A stretch of 64,000 nucleotides of DNA from Chiridota heheva (lineage: Eukaryota; Echinodermata; Holothuroidea; Apodida; Chiridotidae). Below, one piece after another: positions 39,301 to 52,700 of the stretch. Position 1 is the stretch's first letter; each line of letters begins with the position of its first letter. Below the pieces are notes generated by a model that saw nothing but the letters and a program-made list of their open reading frames with translations, was not told where the DNA came from and made no database searches. Made by a program: the position numbers and the translations under genes. Location of the stretch: contig JAIGNY010001690.1 in assembly GCA_020152595.1 (NCBI GenBank), positions 1,212,001 to 1,276,000 on the forward strand, read 5' to 3'.

Positions 39301-42300
39301 GGCCAAGATCTTCTGCTGTGGCTGCATTTCTTGTCAGCTGGGCCTGTGCCCGGGGAATAGTGGAACAGAGCAATGTCATCAGCAAAATCCAAGTCATTTA
39401 ATATATTAACTGCATAATGACTGGAGTGACGAGGATGTGTTACAACTCCAGAGTCAAGATCAGAGGTGGCTTTCTTTAGAAGAAAGTCTGCTAACACTAT
39501 GAATAGGAATGGAGCCAGAACATCACCCTGTAGAACTCCGGTAGAGACATTAAAAGAATCAGATATGTTGCCATCATCTACCATTACTGCCCTTTTTGAG
39601 TTGTTGTAGGGTGCGATTATGGCATTGACCACAACTTCTGGTATTCCAAAATGTCGTAGCACATGGAACATAACCTTTCTGTCGATGGAATCTCAGGTCC
39701 TCTTGAAGTCTATGAATGTGACTGTAAGAGGAAGCTGGTAATCTTGAAATCCATCCATGATCCAGAATGTGCATCTGTTGGGCACAACTTCTCCCTTGAC
39801 GAAATCCAGCCTGGTTGTTCTTAAAGATCGGGTCTACGTGATCTCGGATTCTATTAAGCAGAATCTTGTTGTAAACTTTGGCTGTAATTGACAGAAGAGA
39901 TCTTCCCTGGTAGTTGGTCATGAGAATAAGGTCTTCCTTCTTGGGTAAAGGGACAATACCACTAGTGGTCCATTTGCTGGGTGATGTTAGAATACTATAC
40001 ACTTCTGTGCAAAACCATGGATCACGTCCGCCATTACGTCACCTCTATTTCGGAGTGCTTCAGATGTAATTGTGCAGTTAAGACCTGCAGCCTTGTTGTA
40101 CTTCATTTGGTGAATGACTTTCGGTGTATCCTCCCGTGTTGGGGGATTCACCTCGATTGGTAAGTCCTGGGCAGCAGGTGGAGGCAGTTCAGAGAGTGGA
40201 TGTCCCATGTTGTTGTTGAGTAGAGAGCTGAAGTATTCCATCCATTCTGCAAGGAGGTCTTTGTCACTTGTTTGTTGGTGGAGTATATGACATTATCTCT
40301 GTTTTATTTTTGTTTTCTACAGGTTTGAAAGATTTGATTTCAACAGTGACTGAGGCAGTACAGAATGTTTTGTGCAGGTGTGTACCCATATATTTCCAAT
40401 GTTACCTGAAGCTGTATGTATTTGATTATTCCCTAAGTTTTAATTTTCATTTATATGATAGAGGACTACTATTATAGAAACAAATTGGTAAGAAAACTAT
40501 GTAATATCACATGATATATATTTAAAAAATCATATATTACAAAATGCAAATTTACAGGAATATTCCTTCACAGCTTAAAGGCCGTTACACACCGAACGCA
40601 ATGCGGCGAATGATTTTTTAAACAAAATTGAATAAAACAAAGGAAAAGAAACATTTTGTCCTCTTGTTTTCAGAGAATGATCGTCATCGCATGGCTATTC
40701 AGGTAATAACTGAAAATTGATTGAAAGGGCATTTCTACGCCCATTAAAGCAAAATTTGCGTTGCGACAGAAAATTGCGCCCCTCTAAAGTGAATTTCTCC
40801 ACAGTTTGAAGAAAAAAGAATTTCTAGCAAATTTTCCAGAATCATCAGAAAGCCTCAATTGTAAACTTCATCGTGTGTAAGCAAAAAGTCAAAGGATCTT
40901 AAAATATTTGTTTCCTGTATGATGATCTAAAAAATTGCTCGCCGCGTCGCGTTAGGTGTGTTACGGCTTTAACTTTTAAGAAAGAAAGGGTGTCTGATCC
41001 CAATAACAAAATGGTGTATGTAGTAGTGTTGTCATGACATGTCGATTATCGCGATATCTCTTTTCCCACGACAAAAATATGCCTCTCGCAACAGATTGCG
41101 ATACCAAAAACTAATGCTCAACTAAAACATCCTTTTTTATTAGTAAAATCTGCTAGAAAAATGAATTAATGAAAGTTGGGTATTTATATACTTTTCCAAA
41201 TACACCTTACTTCAATAACTTTGGGAAATTGTTTCTAATCAGAAACAACCAATTAACATTCAAAGAAATACATAAAGATTTGCAATGGAATTGTCTCTAT
41301 GACATCATCAAACAGGAATTCATCATACTGTGCAAAAACTTTAGAATGCAATTAGAAAATCTTGAAAAATTCATATCTCCTGAACGGAATATTATATCAA
41401 CCTGATTTTTGTACCAAATTTGTTCTAAAAGTATATGCTCTTTTAAACAAAATGTTACAAAAAAACTAGGGAATATTACAAAGATACCATGGGAATATTA
41501 TAAAAACCATGGGAATATTACAAAAACCATGGGGATAGTACAAAATACCAAGGGAATTTTACAAAAAAACATGGGAATATTACAAAAACACCATGGGACT
41601 ATTACAAAATGCCATGGAATATTACAAAACACCATGGGAATATTACAAAACACCATGGGATTATTACAAAACACTATGGGAATATTACAAAACACCATGG
41701 GAATATTACAAAACACCATGGGAATATTACAAAACACCATGGGAATATTACACAACACCATGGGAATATTACAAAACACCATGGGAATATTACAAAACAC
41801 CATGGGAATATTACAAAACACTATGGGAAAATTACAAAGCACTGGAAATTTAACAAAACACCATGAGAATATTTCTTTAATGAACACTTTGCTTCCAAGT
41901 TTGGAAGGTATGTGCATGAGTTGATCATTGATCAATTGAAATGATTTTGTAAATTAATCATTTGATATATTGAATTGAATTACAGGGTAACCTTGAAAGA
42001 TATGATGTCACTTGCGGATTTGGAAGTCTTTCTGAATGAGATGAGAGGTCAAATTGAAGTTCTCAGTTCTGATAATGATGGTAAGTATTTGGTGTTTCGT
42101 CTTGTAATGTGTAATGTAATAAACACATTGATGAGAAAGAGACGAAACGTAAATATTATTTGAAGCTTTCTTGCTGAATTATGTAAGAGGGAAATTGTTA
42201 GAAAACATCAGGCTCACTGACCAGCTTCAATGTCAATGGACAGCTGGAAAAGTGTTCTCTGATATACTACCATAGGGGCCGCCCAGGCGCCAGGGACAAT

Positions 42301-43670
42301 TGCAAATATGGGCAGGCAGTGGCTCATATGAACAGCACACAGCCAGCAAGGCAACATAGAAGCACATAGAATTTGTAAGGAATTACACTCATGGGGTTAC
42401 TGACCTCCATGGTGTAGTGGTTAGTGCTTTGTCCTCTCACCCGCACGTCCCGGGTTCATATCACGGTGGGTCTGCAACCAGTGAGTTCACAACTGGTTAT
42501 CAAAGGCCGTGGTCGTCTTGATATAATGTCCAGCACTGGATGCTTTCGTGACGTTAAACCTTGCTATGCTATGCTAACCTTGCTATGCTATGCTAACAAG
42601 CTCAAAACAGTCATTTGCTTTACACGTACAACAATGTGGTTGTTACTTCCCATTTGGTATTAATAGACTGCAAAATTTGCTCTTAAGTTTTACCTTCAAG
42701 TAGCAATGGTTTATTCTCTCCAAGGTGATCTGGCCAGTACCGATAACTGTCCAATCAAAACTGGTCCTGACCCCTCCTGTATTTTAAGTACAGTATTGTA
42801 GAAAGCAGTTTTGCCCCCCCTCCCCTCCTTTCTATAAATTGCAATAGAACAGTCTGGATAGTACAGGGTGATGGAACCTGATGTGATAAGTTTGCAAAGT
42901 TTGATCATGATAGTGGTTTGACAAACAAGTCCAAAAATGTGCAATTATTCACAATAGGTAAACCAATTAAGTGTGTTGCAATTTCTTGTTGTCCTATTTT
43001 GGCAAATCAATTTTGCATCTTGGTGGCCAAAGTTTCGGTGCAACTTTCTGCTCTGGCACAAGAACAAATTTAAATGTTTCGAGGGCATAAGGAACATTGA
43101 ATTCTGAGAAAATAAGATAATATTGGAGTTTTGTAAATTGGGCATTTAGCTTTCAAGTTATTGCTGATCTTAGTTGGGATATGTATTTGCAAAAGTGAGG
43201 TTCGAATGAAAGGACGGCTCTTAAAACATTTATTTTATTTCATTAAATTTCTTGCCAACATTTTTTAGTCGGGATAATGATAAAAATGCCTTTGAAGTTT
43301 GTGAGTTTGATTGGGATTATGATAAAGATTGAAAAGCTATTGTTGGAATTGGCTTTTGTTCAAAAGTAAAGGCCTGCTTGTTTATACACCACAACTTTTG
43401 TATCATAAGGTGCAAAAATTCAGACCAATTTTGACATTTATTCTGTCAGTTATATGGTTCTTCATACATTTCAAAACAATTAGGCACTTTTGACTTTGAC
43501 TGTCGCGGTGCCGTTAAACATCAAACCAATTAGGCACTTTTGACTCCGACTGTCACAGTTCCGTTAAACATCAACAAACCATCAAAACAATTTAACTTGA
43601 TATACTACTCCTACCAACTTTAAAGTGAGAGTATTGGTTTTGGAAGAATCTGGTTTTGTAACTAAGTGAA

Positions 43671-43710
<40 letters not shown>

Positions 43711-46700
43711 TAATATTAAATATAATTTTTCTGAAACCATTTTACTATTCTCAATCTCGGACCTTTTTGAAAACATTTCTTCCTCAAACATCATCAACTT
43801 CCTCTGCAACAACAACCTTTTCCACCACATTTAACTCCATCCCTCCCCTCCCTTTCGACACCTAACCTTACATACCCCCTTTTTTTTCTTCTGCTTTTCC
43901 CCTTTATCTCCCTTACAAACCTTCCATCTCACTATCCTTACTCTTACACCATAATTTATTAACACCCCACATTTGATTCTGACTGTCGTGGTACTGTTAA
44001 ATATCAACAAACCAAACCAACATTTTACTGTAATATCAGACCCACAGATTTTAAAGGATTAAATAGGTGCTCAGACTTGACTATCCTATCTGATAGGAGA
44101 GCAATACAACAGAACTGTGAGCAAACTATGGATTACAGGATTTGTTCAGTAGTCAAGTAAGTCCATCTTATATGAAAGAGGACTATAAAAGAAACAAAAT
44201 GGTGAAGAAAGTTTTCAAAAAATCTTATTCCGTTAAAGCATTAGTTTAGTTGTCAAGCAAGTCCATCTTATATGAAAGAGGACCTCAAAAAAAAAAAAAA
44301 AAAAAAATGGTGAAGAAAGCATTCCAAAATCTTATTCTGTGAAGGAGATATTAAAGAATTAGTTCAGGGGTCAAGCATGTCCATCTTTTATGAAAGAAGA
44401 CTTCAAAACAAACAAAATGGTGAAGAAAACATTCAAAAATCTTATTCCATTAAGGAGATATCCAAGTAACAATTTATGTTTCATTGGTTTAGAAACACGT
44501 TCCTCAAAGTCTTGATGTATTGTATTATATTTTTTCTGAGATTATATGGAAAACCATTGGATATGTCACAAAATTAGTGAATCAGATTCTGGTATAGTAA
44601 TCATTATTTGCCATTTGAAGAAAGAAAATTCATATAGTAAAAACTTGACTTAAAGTTACTTTAGAAAGTGAAGATGAGGGTACCATCCTTCTACACCAGT
44701 CATTTCTACACGAGTGAGACAGAACTTTTATATTACTTGTCTTAGAATTGGTCACACCCACCTCACTCACTCCCACCTCCTTATTGGCTCCCCTCAAGCC
44801 CTCTGCAACAATTGCCACTGCACCCTCATAATCCATCATGTTCTCCTTGCTTGCCCCCTGTACAACCTTCCCAGAGCTTCCCTCGCTCCCCATAACTCAA
44901 TCGCTGAGTTCTTCCATAAAATTCCGGAGGATAAAGTTATTTCCTTCCTTCATCATGCTTCCCTCTACAACCATATTTAATTCTCCTCTTCCACCCCCTC
45001 TCTACTTTGTTTTTGTTTCACCCATGCACCTCCTCTCTCGAATACAGCTTTCTGACTTTTGTTCTTCAATTTCTCTCATTCTCCCCCTGTTTCCTTTCCT
45101 TCCTACCTTTAGAATGATCTGACCTCTCAGGCACAATTTGAACCTCATTGTCATGGTGCCGTTAAGCCCTCATCAAACAAACAAACAAACAGAACTTTAG
45201 ACTTGAATATCTCCTTAATGGAATAAGATATGGAAGTAGTTTCTGCACCATTTTGTTTCTTGTAAAGTCATATTTCATATAAAAAGAACTTGGGTGACCA
45301 CTGATCTAATCCTTTAATGATTGTCACACCTGTTTTTGAAAATGTTTTTGAAAATAGTAGGTGTTGAAAGTCTAGTATAGAAGAGGGACATCTCACATTC
45401 GTAACAGTTGTTAAGATATTTACTGTTTACTGTTATACTAGTTTGTGATAAATCCATTGGTCATAAATAACAAAATCTCAAAAAATATATCAATGAATTG
45501 TACAAAGAATGTGTCACTCTTAGTTTGATTACAGTCATTTCTACAAAAATCTAATAGGATTGTAACTTTAATATTTCCTGAAAGAAATAGACCATTTGGA
45601 AATTCCCAGAAAACAAATGTCATATGGCCAAAATCCATGTGACCATAAAGGACTAATGGTATACTGTGGGAATCTTATTGACCAATCAAACACTGGGGGA
45701 TTCATGGCTGTCTACCTAATTCACACAGGGTATGGGACCAAGCGTATGTAAAAAATTGTTTTTCAAATGCTAATCATATGTGTGTTATACATGAAGGTAA
45801 TATATGCATGTATTGTTTGTTGCTTACAACTTATCTTCCAGCAAGTGCCTTGATTGGTTGGGTAACAAAGGGAAAATTCCCCCAGCAGTTGATTGGTTGG
45901 GTAGCAAAGGGAAAATTCCTCCAACAGTTGATTGGTTGGGTAACAAACAAAAGATTCCTCCAACAGTTGATTGGTTGCTTAACAAAGGGACAATTCCCCC
46001 AGCAGTTGATTGGTTGGGCAACAAAGGGAAAATTCCTCCAGCAGTTGATTGGTTGGGTAACAAAGGAAAAATTCCTCCAACATTTGATTGGTTGGGTAAC
46101 AAAGGGAAAATTCCTCCAACACTTGATTGGTTGGTTTAACAAAGGGAAAATTCCTCCAACAGTTGATTGCTTTGGTAACAAAGGAAAAATTCCTTCAACA
46201 ATTGATTGGTTGGGTAACAAAGCAAAATTCCTCCAGCAGTTGATTGGTTGGGTAACGAAGGGGAAATTCCCCCAGCAGTTGATTGGTTGGGTAACAAAGG
46301 GAAAATTCCCCCATAGTTGATTGGTTAGGTAACAAAGGGAAAATTCCTCCAGCAGTTAATTGGTTGGGTATCAAAGGGAAAATTTCCCTCGTAGTTGATT
46401 GGTTGGGTAACAAAGGAAAAATTCCCCCAGCAGTTGATTGGTCAAAGTACTTAAGTATTTTAATCAGATTCGGCTGAAATGGTCTATAGTATTTGTTATG
46501 AAATTTCTATGACGTATTTGCATCATCATTAACCATGCAATTAATTCCTGTAATGCACGGCCTTCAGTAAATGGTTTAGTCCATTTTTACAACAGGTGAA
46601 TTTCTTAACAAAGTGTAAAAATGTATGTAAACTTTTTCTCGTTTTTCATTCTTTTTTGTTGTTTTTATGCATTTTAAACAATCTAATACGGAAATTTGAT

Positions 46701-49700
46701 AAAAATATGTTTTTGGCATCGTGTTTATATGCATATTTAATGCACGGTTCAAAGAATTTTGCACTCGCGAACAAATAACCCTCCTATAGTCGGGACATTC
46801 TACTCAAGCCAAAATCCTTTGACTCGTGCATTAAATTTGCATATAAACACTCCGCTTCAACATTAATCTTTAAAGGAGACATAAAGTGTGATATAATCAT
46901 TATTTTATATAGTAGAGGATGAAAATCTTAACCAACTGCCAAACACAGCAAGTCAAAAATCTTGTTCCTATCTCAAGTTATTCATGTTTGAAATCGACAC
47001 ATGGGGGCTGCCATTTTGTTCAATTCTGTATTAAAATATTGTGCATGATGACATAATTTTCCCAATAGGGACAAAGGATTATAATGTATTTTTTATAAAT
47101 GTGATTAAAGTTTTTATTACAAAATGATGTGACACAAAGTTTTAACAGAATGTTTTGATAATTTCATGTGTACACAAAAACTTTCCTTGACGCCTACAAA
47201 AGAAAAACAATTTTTCATGAGCTAGAAAATTTGAGGTAGATTATAAAGAAATACAAAGCATTCCAACATCCTGCTGGGCTGATGACATAATCTGCATGTT
47301 TTGAAATCAAAATGGCAGCTCCCATGGTACTATTAAGTAGTAGTATTAAAGTTTGTAATGATTACAAAAAATGTGTTAGATTGCTTTGGGAGTTATGAAA
47401 CTTGGTCAGTAAATTTGTTATTTTCAATTCTATTATATGAAATAAGGATTATGTCAGACTTTATGTCTCCTTTAATGAATGATTTCTTTACCCCATTGTT
47501 GTATTTATTACCCTTGGTCATATAAGCTGGACTACTAAGCCCTATTCTCTAATTTTTGTATGGTTTAGTGTTGCTGACTGGAAATCAAATTCATCCGCTC
47601 GGTCGGTACTTGGTAGCACCTGAAGGTGTCAATGGGGACTGCTCAGCTTGCACGCTGATAGAAGACCAAAAGTCGCTGCAGCATCTGATGGTGGAAACCA
47701 GAGATGTCATTGAAAGGTTGGAATTCATTTACTATTGTTCAAGAATGGCAAGCATGGGGCAGGATTTGCCCTCTTGAAATGGGAGGGCAAAGTCACAAAA
47801 TGGAATTTGTGTACCGAAAGTGAGGACAAGATTATGAAATTACACTAAAATACAAAAAATTACCATACAAGGGGTATAGATATGGAAAAAGTGAGTTCAA
47901 CCTTTACCCCTCTAATTTCACCTATGATGACAAGGACGTTAAAGCTCAATGGACATGTAGCAATGTCTACATTGGTTAGAAGAGTATTAAAATCTGAGCA
48001 GATCAGTTACGGCTCAACAAAGTTTGGTGGATGTTTAATTTACCGTATTCAAAGTATAATTTGTGATTGATGACTGGGCGGACAGCTCAAAATCTTTATG
48101 CAATTCGTTAAATTTGTTCTCAAAATTTAAGTTACTGAAAATGATGGGAATGTCAGTTTCTGGTAAGTTTGATTGGGGTATGGCAAGTTTGATTGGGGGT
48201 ATGGCAAGTTTGATTGGGGGTATGGCAAGTTTGATTGGGGGTATGGCAAGTTTGATTGGGGTATGGCAAGTTTGATTGGGGTATGGCAAGTTTGATTGGG
48301 GTATGGCAAGTTTGATTGGGGGTATGGCAAGTTTGATTGGGGTATGGCAAGTTTGATTGGGGTATGGCAAGTTTGATTGGGAGTATGGCAAGTTTGATTG
48401 GGGTATGCAAGTTTGATTGGGGTATGGCAAGTTTGATTGGGGTATGGCAAGTTTGATTGGGGGTATGGCAAGTTTGATTGGGGTATGGCAAGTTTGATTG
48501 GGGTATGGCAAGTTTGACTGGGGGTATGGCAAGTTTGATTGGGGGTATGGCAAGTTTGATTGGGAGTATGGCAAGTTTGATTGGGGGTATGCAAGTTTGA
48601 TTGGGGTATGGCAAGTTTGATTGGGGGTATGGCAAGTTTGATTGGGGTATGGCAAGTTTGATTGGGGTATGGCAAGTTTGATTGGGGTATGGCAAGTTTG
48701 ACTGGGGTATGGCAAGTTTAATTGGGGGTATGGCAAGTTTGATTGGGGGTATGGCAAGTTTGATTGGGTGTATGGCAAGTTTGATTGGGGGTATGGCAAG
48801 TTTGATTGGGGGTATGGCAAGTTTGATTGGGGGTATGGCAAGTTTGATTGGGGTATGGCAAAGGCTGAAACCCTTTCAGTCAGAGCTTGCTGTGCCTCTT
48901 CAAACAATTATGTTAAACATTTAAAACACATTGGATTTACATTAGAAAATAGTAAGGTCGGCCTGTAATACATCACAAATTTGTATATTGATGCGTGAGA
49001 TTTTAAAGCGCTTTAAAATGGTCAATTTCTAACTGATTTCATAACTGATTATATTATTCTTGAATCTTCAAGTAATGTTATCTCCACAAACATATATATG
49101 ATTTTAATCCAACCAGACTTGTATTGTGAGTACATTTCCATGAGTACGAGTACAATTCATATTTTATGAGTACGAGTACAAGTCATTTTCAAGAGTACAA
49201 GCAATTAGAATTTGCTTGAAGCCCAGGCATGTGAGACATAAGCTATTTAGCTAATTTCACCTATTTTCTGCATAATTGATAATACTTAGCTATTTTGATG
49301 AGAAAATTGATCAATTTCAGCATGTGAAATTTCAGCTATTTAGCTGGTTGCAGCTATTTTCCAAGCTAATTTCATCTATTTTCTGCATAATTGACAATAC
49401 TTAGCTATTTTGATTAGATTGATCAATTTCAGCTACTTTTATAAATCATTACTTACATGTCTGTATGCCGAAAAAAAATGTGGGTACATGGTCTGAATCT
49501 CATGAGTACGAGTACAAACTCAAAATTGTGCTCATGAGTACAAAAATTATACTCACACTACAAGTTTGAATCCAACTTGGTGATGGCATGGGCTTGTTTT
49601 TGTTTAAAAATTTTTCCTTATTAATATTATAAGAGGGATGGTGCAAAATATTACTTTGCTGCAAAAACACTTACAGATAGTTTAACTCTGGGTTTATAAC

Positions 49701-52700
49701 AACTATTTTGGGCATCAGAGCTGAAATCCATCTTTGCATAATCTTTTTGTAAACTATATTGAAGACTAATTTTCAAAGAGAAGGCCGGGAATAGAAATGA
49801 ATGAATTATTTACAGGATTAAGGCAAATATTTGGTTTTGGTTTCTGTACAGCAACGATTTCTGTTTAGACATTTTTCCTTTAGAAATTTGTCCTTATTGA
49901 TATTATAACAGGGATGGTGCAAAATATTACTTAGCTACAAAAAGACCTACAGACAGTTTAACTCTGGGCTTATAACAACTATTTTGAGCATCAGAGCTGA
50001 AATCCATCTTTGCCTAATCTTTTTGTAAACTATATTGAAGACTTTGATTTTTCAAACAGAAGGCCGGGAAAAGAAATGAATGAATTATTTACAGGATTAA
50101 GGCAAATATTTGGTTTTGTTTCTGTACAGCAATGATTTCTGCAAAGTGCTGAACAACTGCCTGGATGTAGCCTTCAATAGATTTCTGGATAACATGACAC
50201 ATTTTTTCAGACCATCATCGATGATCAACGGCATGAATCCAAGTATCAGGTGAGATATTATTTGCATTTTTATTCTCAGTCATATATTAGTTTTTAGTTC
50301 CACCCACTACACAAAGTGTAATGAGTGGAACTTATCAAATGGTACGTGAGCTCCCATATGTGCCTGTGCATTGGTTTGCTTTAAAATGCATCTCCTAGGT
50401 TTTAACAGTTTTGCTTTTAAAATTCTGGCTCAAACGAGATTTTTGTATACTTTATATAGCTTGCATTTTGCTAAGAGATATTCTATGTATTTTTTTAATT
50501 AAAGCTCACGAAAGATTTACAAAAGTATTAGATTTTATGTTTAATGGTGCTAAAAAAAAGCTAGCTGTAGATATAATGCTAAAAATAGCTAGCTGTAGAC
50601 ATAATGCTAAAAATAGCTAGCTGTAGACATAATGCTAAAAATAGCTAGCTGTAGACATAATGCTAAAAATAGCTAGCTGTAGACATAATGCTAAAAAATG
50701 CTAGAATAATGCTAAAAATAGCTAGCTGTAGACATAATGCTAAAAATAGCTAGCTGTTGACATAATGCTAAAAATCATGCTCCAGGTACCAGCTGTAGAC
50801 ATAATGACTAGCTGTAGACATAATGCTAAGAATAGCATTCAGACATTATCCTCATGCATTCATGACAGGTCCTCATGCATTGTTTCATGCATTCAGCACA
50901 TGTGTTTCCTATTAGCAATACGGTATTTACTACTTTTATTAAACATATCTAAAAGCTGGTATAATATCATTAATTTGTGTAGTAATATCTTTTATAAGAC
51001 CAAAATTATGCAATCTCATTAAAATTTGAGTGAATTACGGGATGATAAAAAAATCTATATCGGAGACTTGAAGCCATGTGAAATTTTTGGGACGTGACTT
51101 TGTGTTATGTCAGGGAGTTCGCATTAAACATAACTCTACCAGGGCTTTAAAAAAAGCAAGCCCATTTTTTGTAACTTTTTTTAATATGCATTTTTGACAA
51201 CTTTCATTTTCTTTCTTTACAAGTTTGGTTGGAATAGAGGCTAAGATATTTATCTTTTGAGTAATGAAAGCCAAGTTATTGGACAAAAATATGCAAATTC
51301 AGCAATTTTTGGCAAAATTTGGTCAACAAATGGCCAATCTTTGCAGAAGGAAGTATAACTTCTTGTCAATATTGAAAACAGAAATTTGTGTTTACATATT
51401 TAGATTCTTTATGAAATTTCCTTTCAATGATGCTAATTTATAATTCTTAGAAAGAAAGGAAAGATAAAAAATACCAAAAATGATTATAGTCAAAAGACCC
51501 TAAAAGCTGCAGCCAAAAAATTATTACGCAGTGGTCACGGTGAGACTCGAACCTGGAGTGCTCGAGCGTGCTAGCCGAGTACATTTCCTCTGCACCACAT
51601 AGTCATTCAAATTGAAGAGGTGAAATATAATTCTTATAGGAAAATTTTTAAATAGAGGGGGTATGCCATTATTTATATATCACATGAAAGGAAATTGCAA
51701 GCACTTTTGAATGGCGGTTCAATGAAGCATGTGTGATGTACGGTTTGGGTACACAATTTTTTTGAAGAAAAAAAAAACGGTCAAAAATGGCAGAAATTTA
51801 TGAAATTTTAAAGAAATTTTTCCAGAATTAAAAATTGCATGAAGGGATTATAAAAATTAGACCAGAAACCAATACTTAGGACTTGCATGTTTGATTTTGA
51901 TGCAAAAATGTGATCTTTAAGTTACTGTAAGATTTAAAAAGTTAAAAAAACATTTTTTGTGAATTTTTTAGCAATTTTTGAATTTTACCCTTTTTCAAGG
52001 TACTTTTTCTCAAAATTCTGTAATATGACCCCTATAAAAAAGTTACATTTTGTGAAAGAAATATCTGAGTACTTTAAAATGATACCAAGATTACTCCTAT
52101 AGGACTTTAGTGAAGTCCCGATTTTATTTTTAGAAAAAGGTGGTTTGAAAACAGCAATACTATCGCCACGTGGTAGAGTAAAAGTTAAGAAATCGTTGAA
52201 TCTTATATGTGGCCAGAAATAAAGACAATATCTCAAGCTTTCTAATGATACCTGAGTTTTAAGTTTTCAATGATGTTTTTCCAGAAAAAAGTTGAAAAGC
52301 TTTTTCATTTTTAAGCATATTTATTCAAATGCAATTGCAAAAATTCAAACTTTGTTTGAAAGGGAATTGTTTTATCTTTAAAATGAGATATAATTCTTCA
52401 CGATGCCCTATTTACACGGCAAGAGGCTCGTTTGTGAATTGACATATGAACTAAAGCTAGCATTCCCGTATTTCGAGGGCAATTTGTATTAATTTGCCTT
52501 TTCTAATTGCACGTAATGTTAAGTATAACTTACTTATATTAAGGTAAGCTTAATTAAATGATTTATCAGCTGGTTTTAGAGTAATTTTAAGCCGATGTCC
52601 GCTTGGATTTCAGCATGCATGTTGCAGTACTGTACAGTACCTTCATAACGTAACTAATGTAGTGTAGTGTACACAAATGAATACACTGTGTGTAGTCAGG

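Noticed and set aside
41468-41872. 171-codon and 145-codon frames (HHGNITK, MVFCNIP repeats)
   Set aside because: Read-through of the 21-bp minisatellite.
45778-46320. A 180-codon + strand frame with [13 protein letters not shown] repeats
   Set aside because: It is the 39-bp minisatellite read through; the opposite strand is open as well and no splice or family evidence exists.
48035-48907. A 290-codon open frame on the - strand and 180-codon neighbours in other frames
   Set aside because: All run through the 20/21-bp minisatellite in PEX3 intron 8. Frames are open because the unit lacks stops; the protein is only SNLPYPQ-like repeats.
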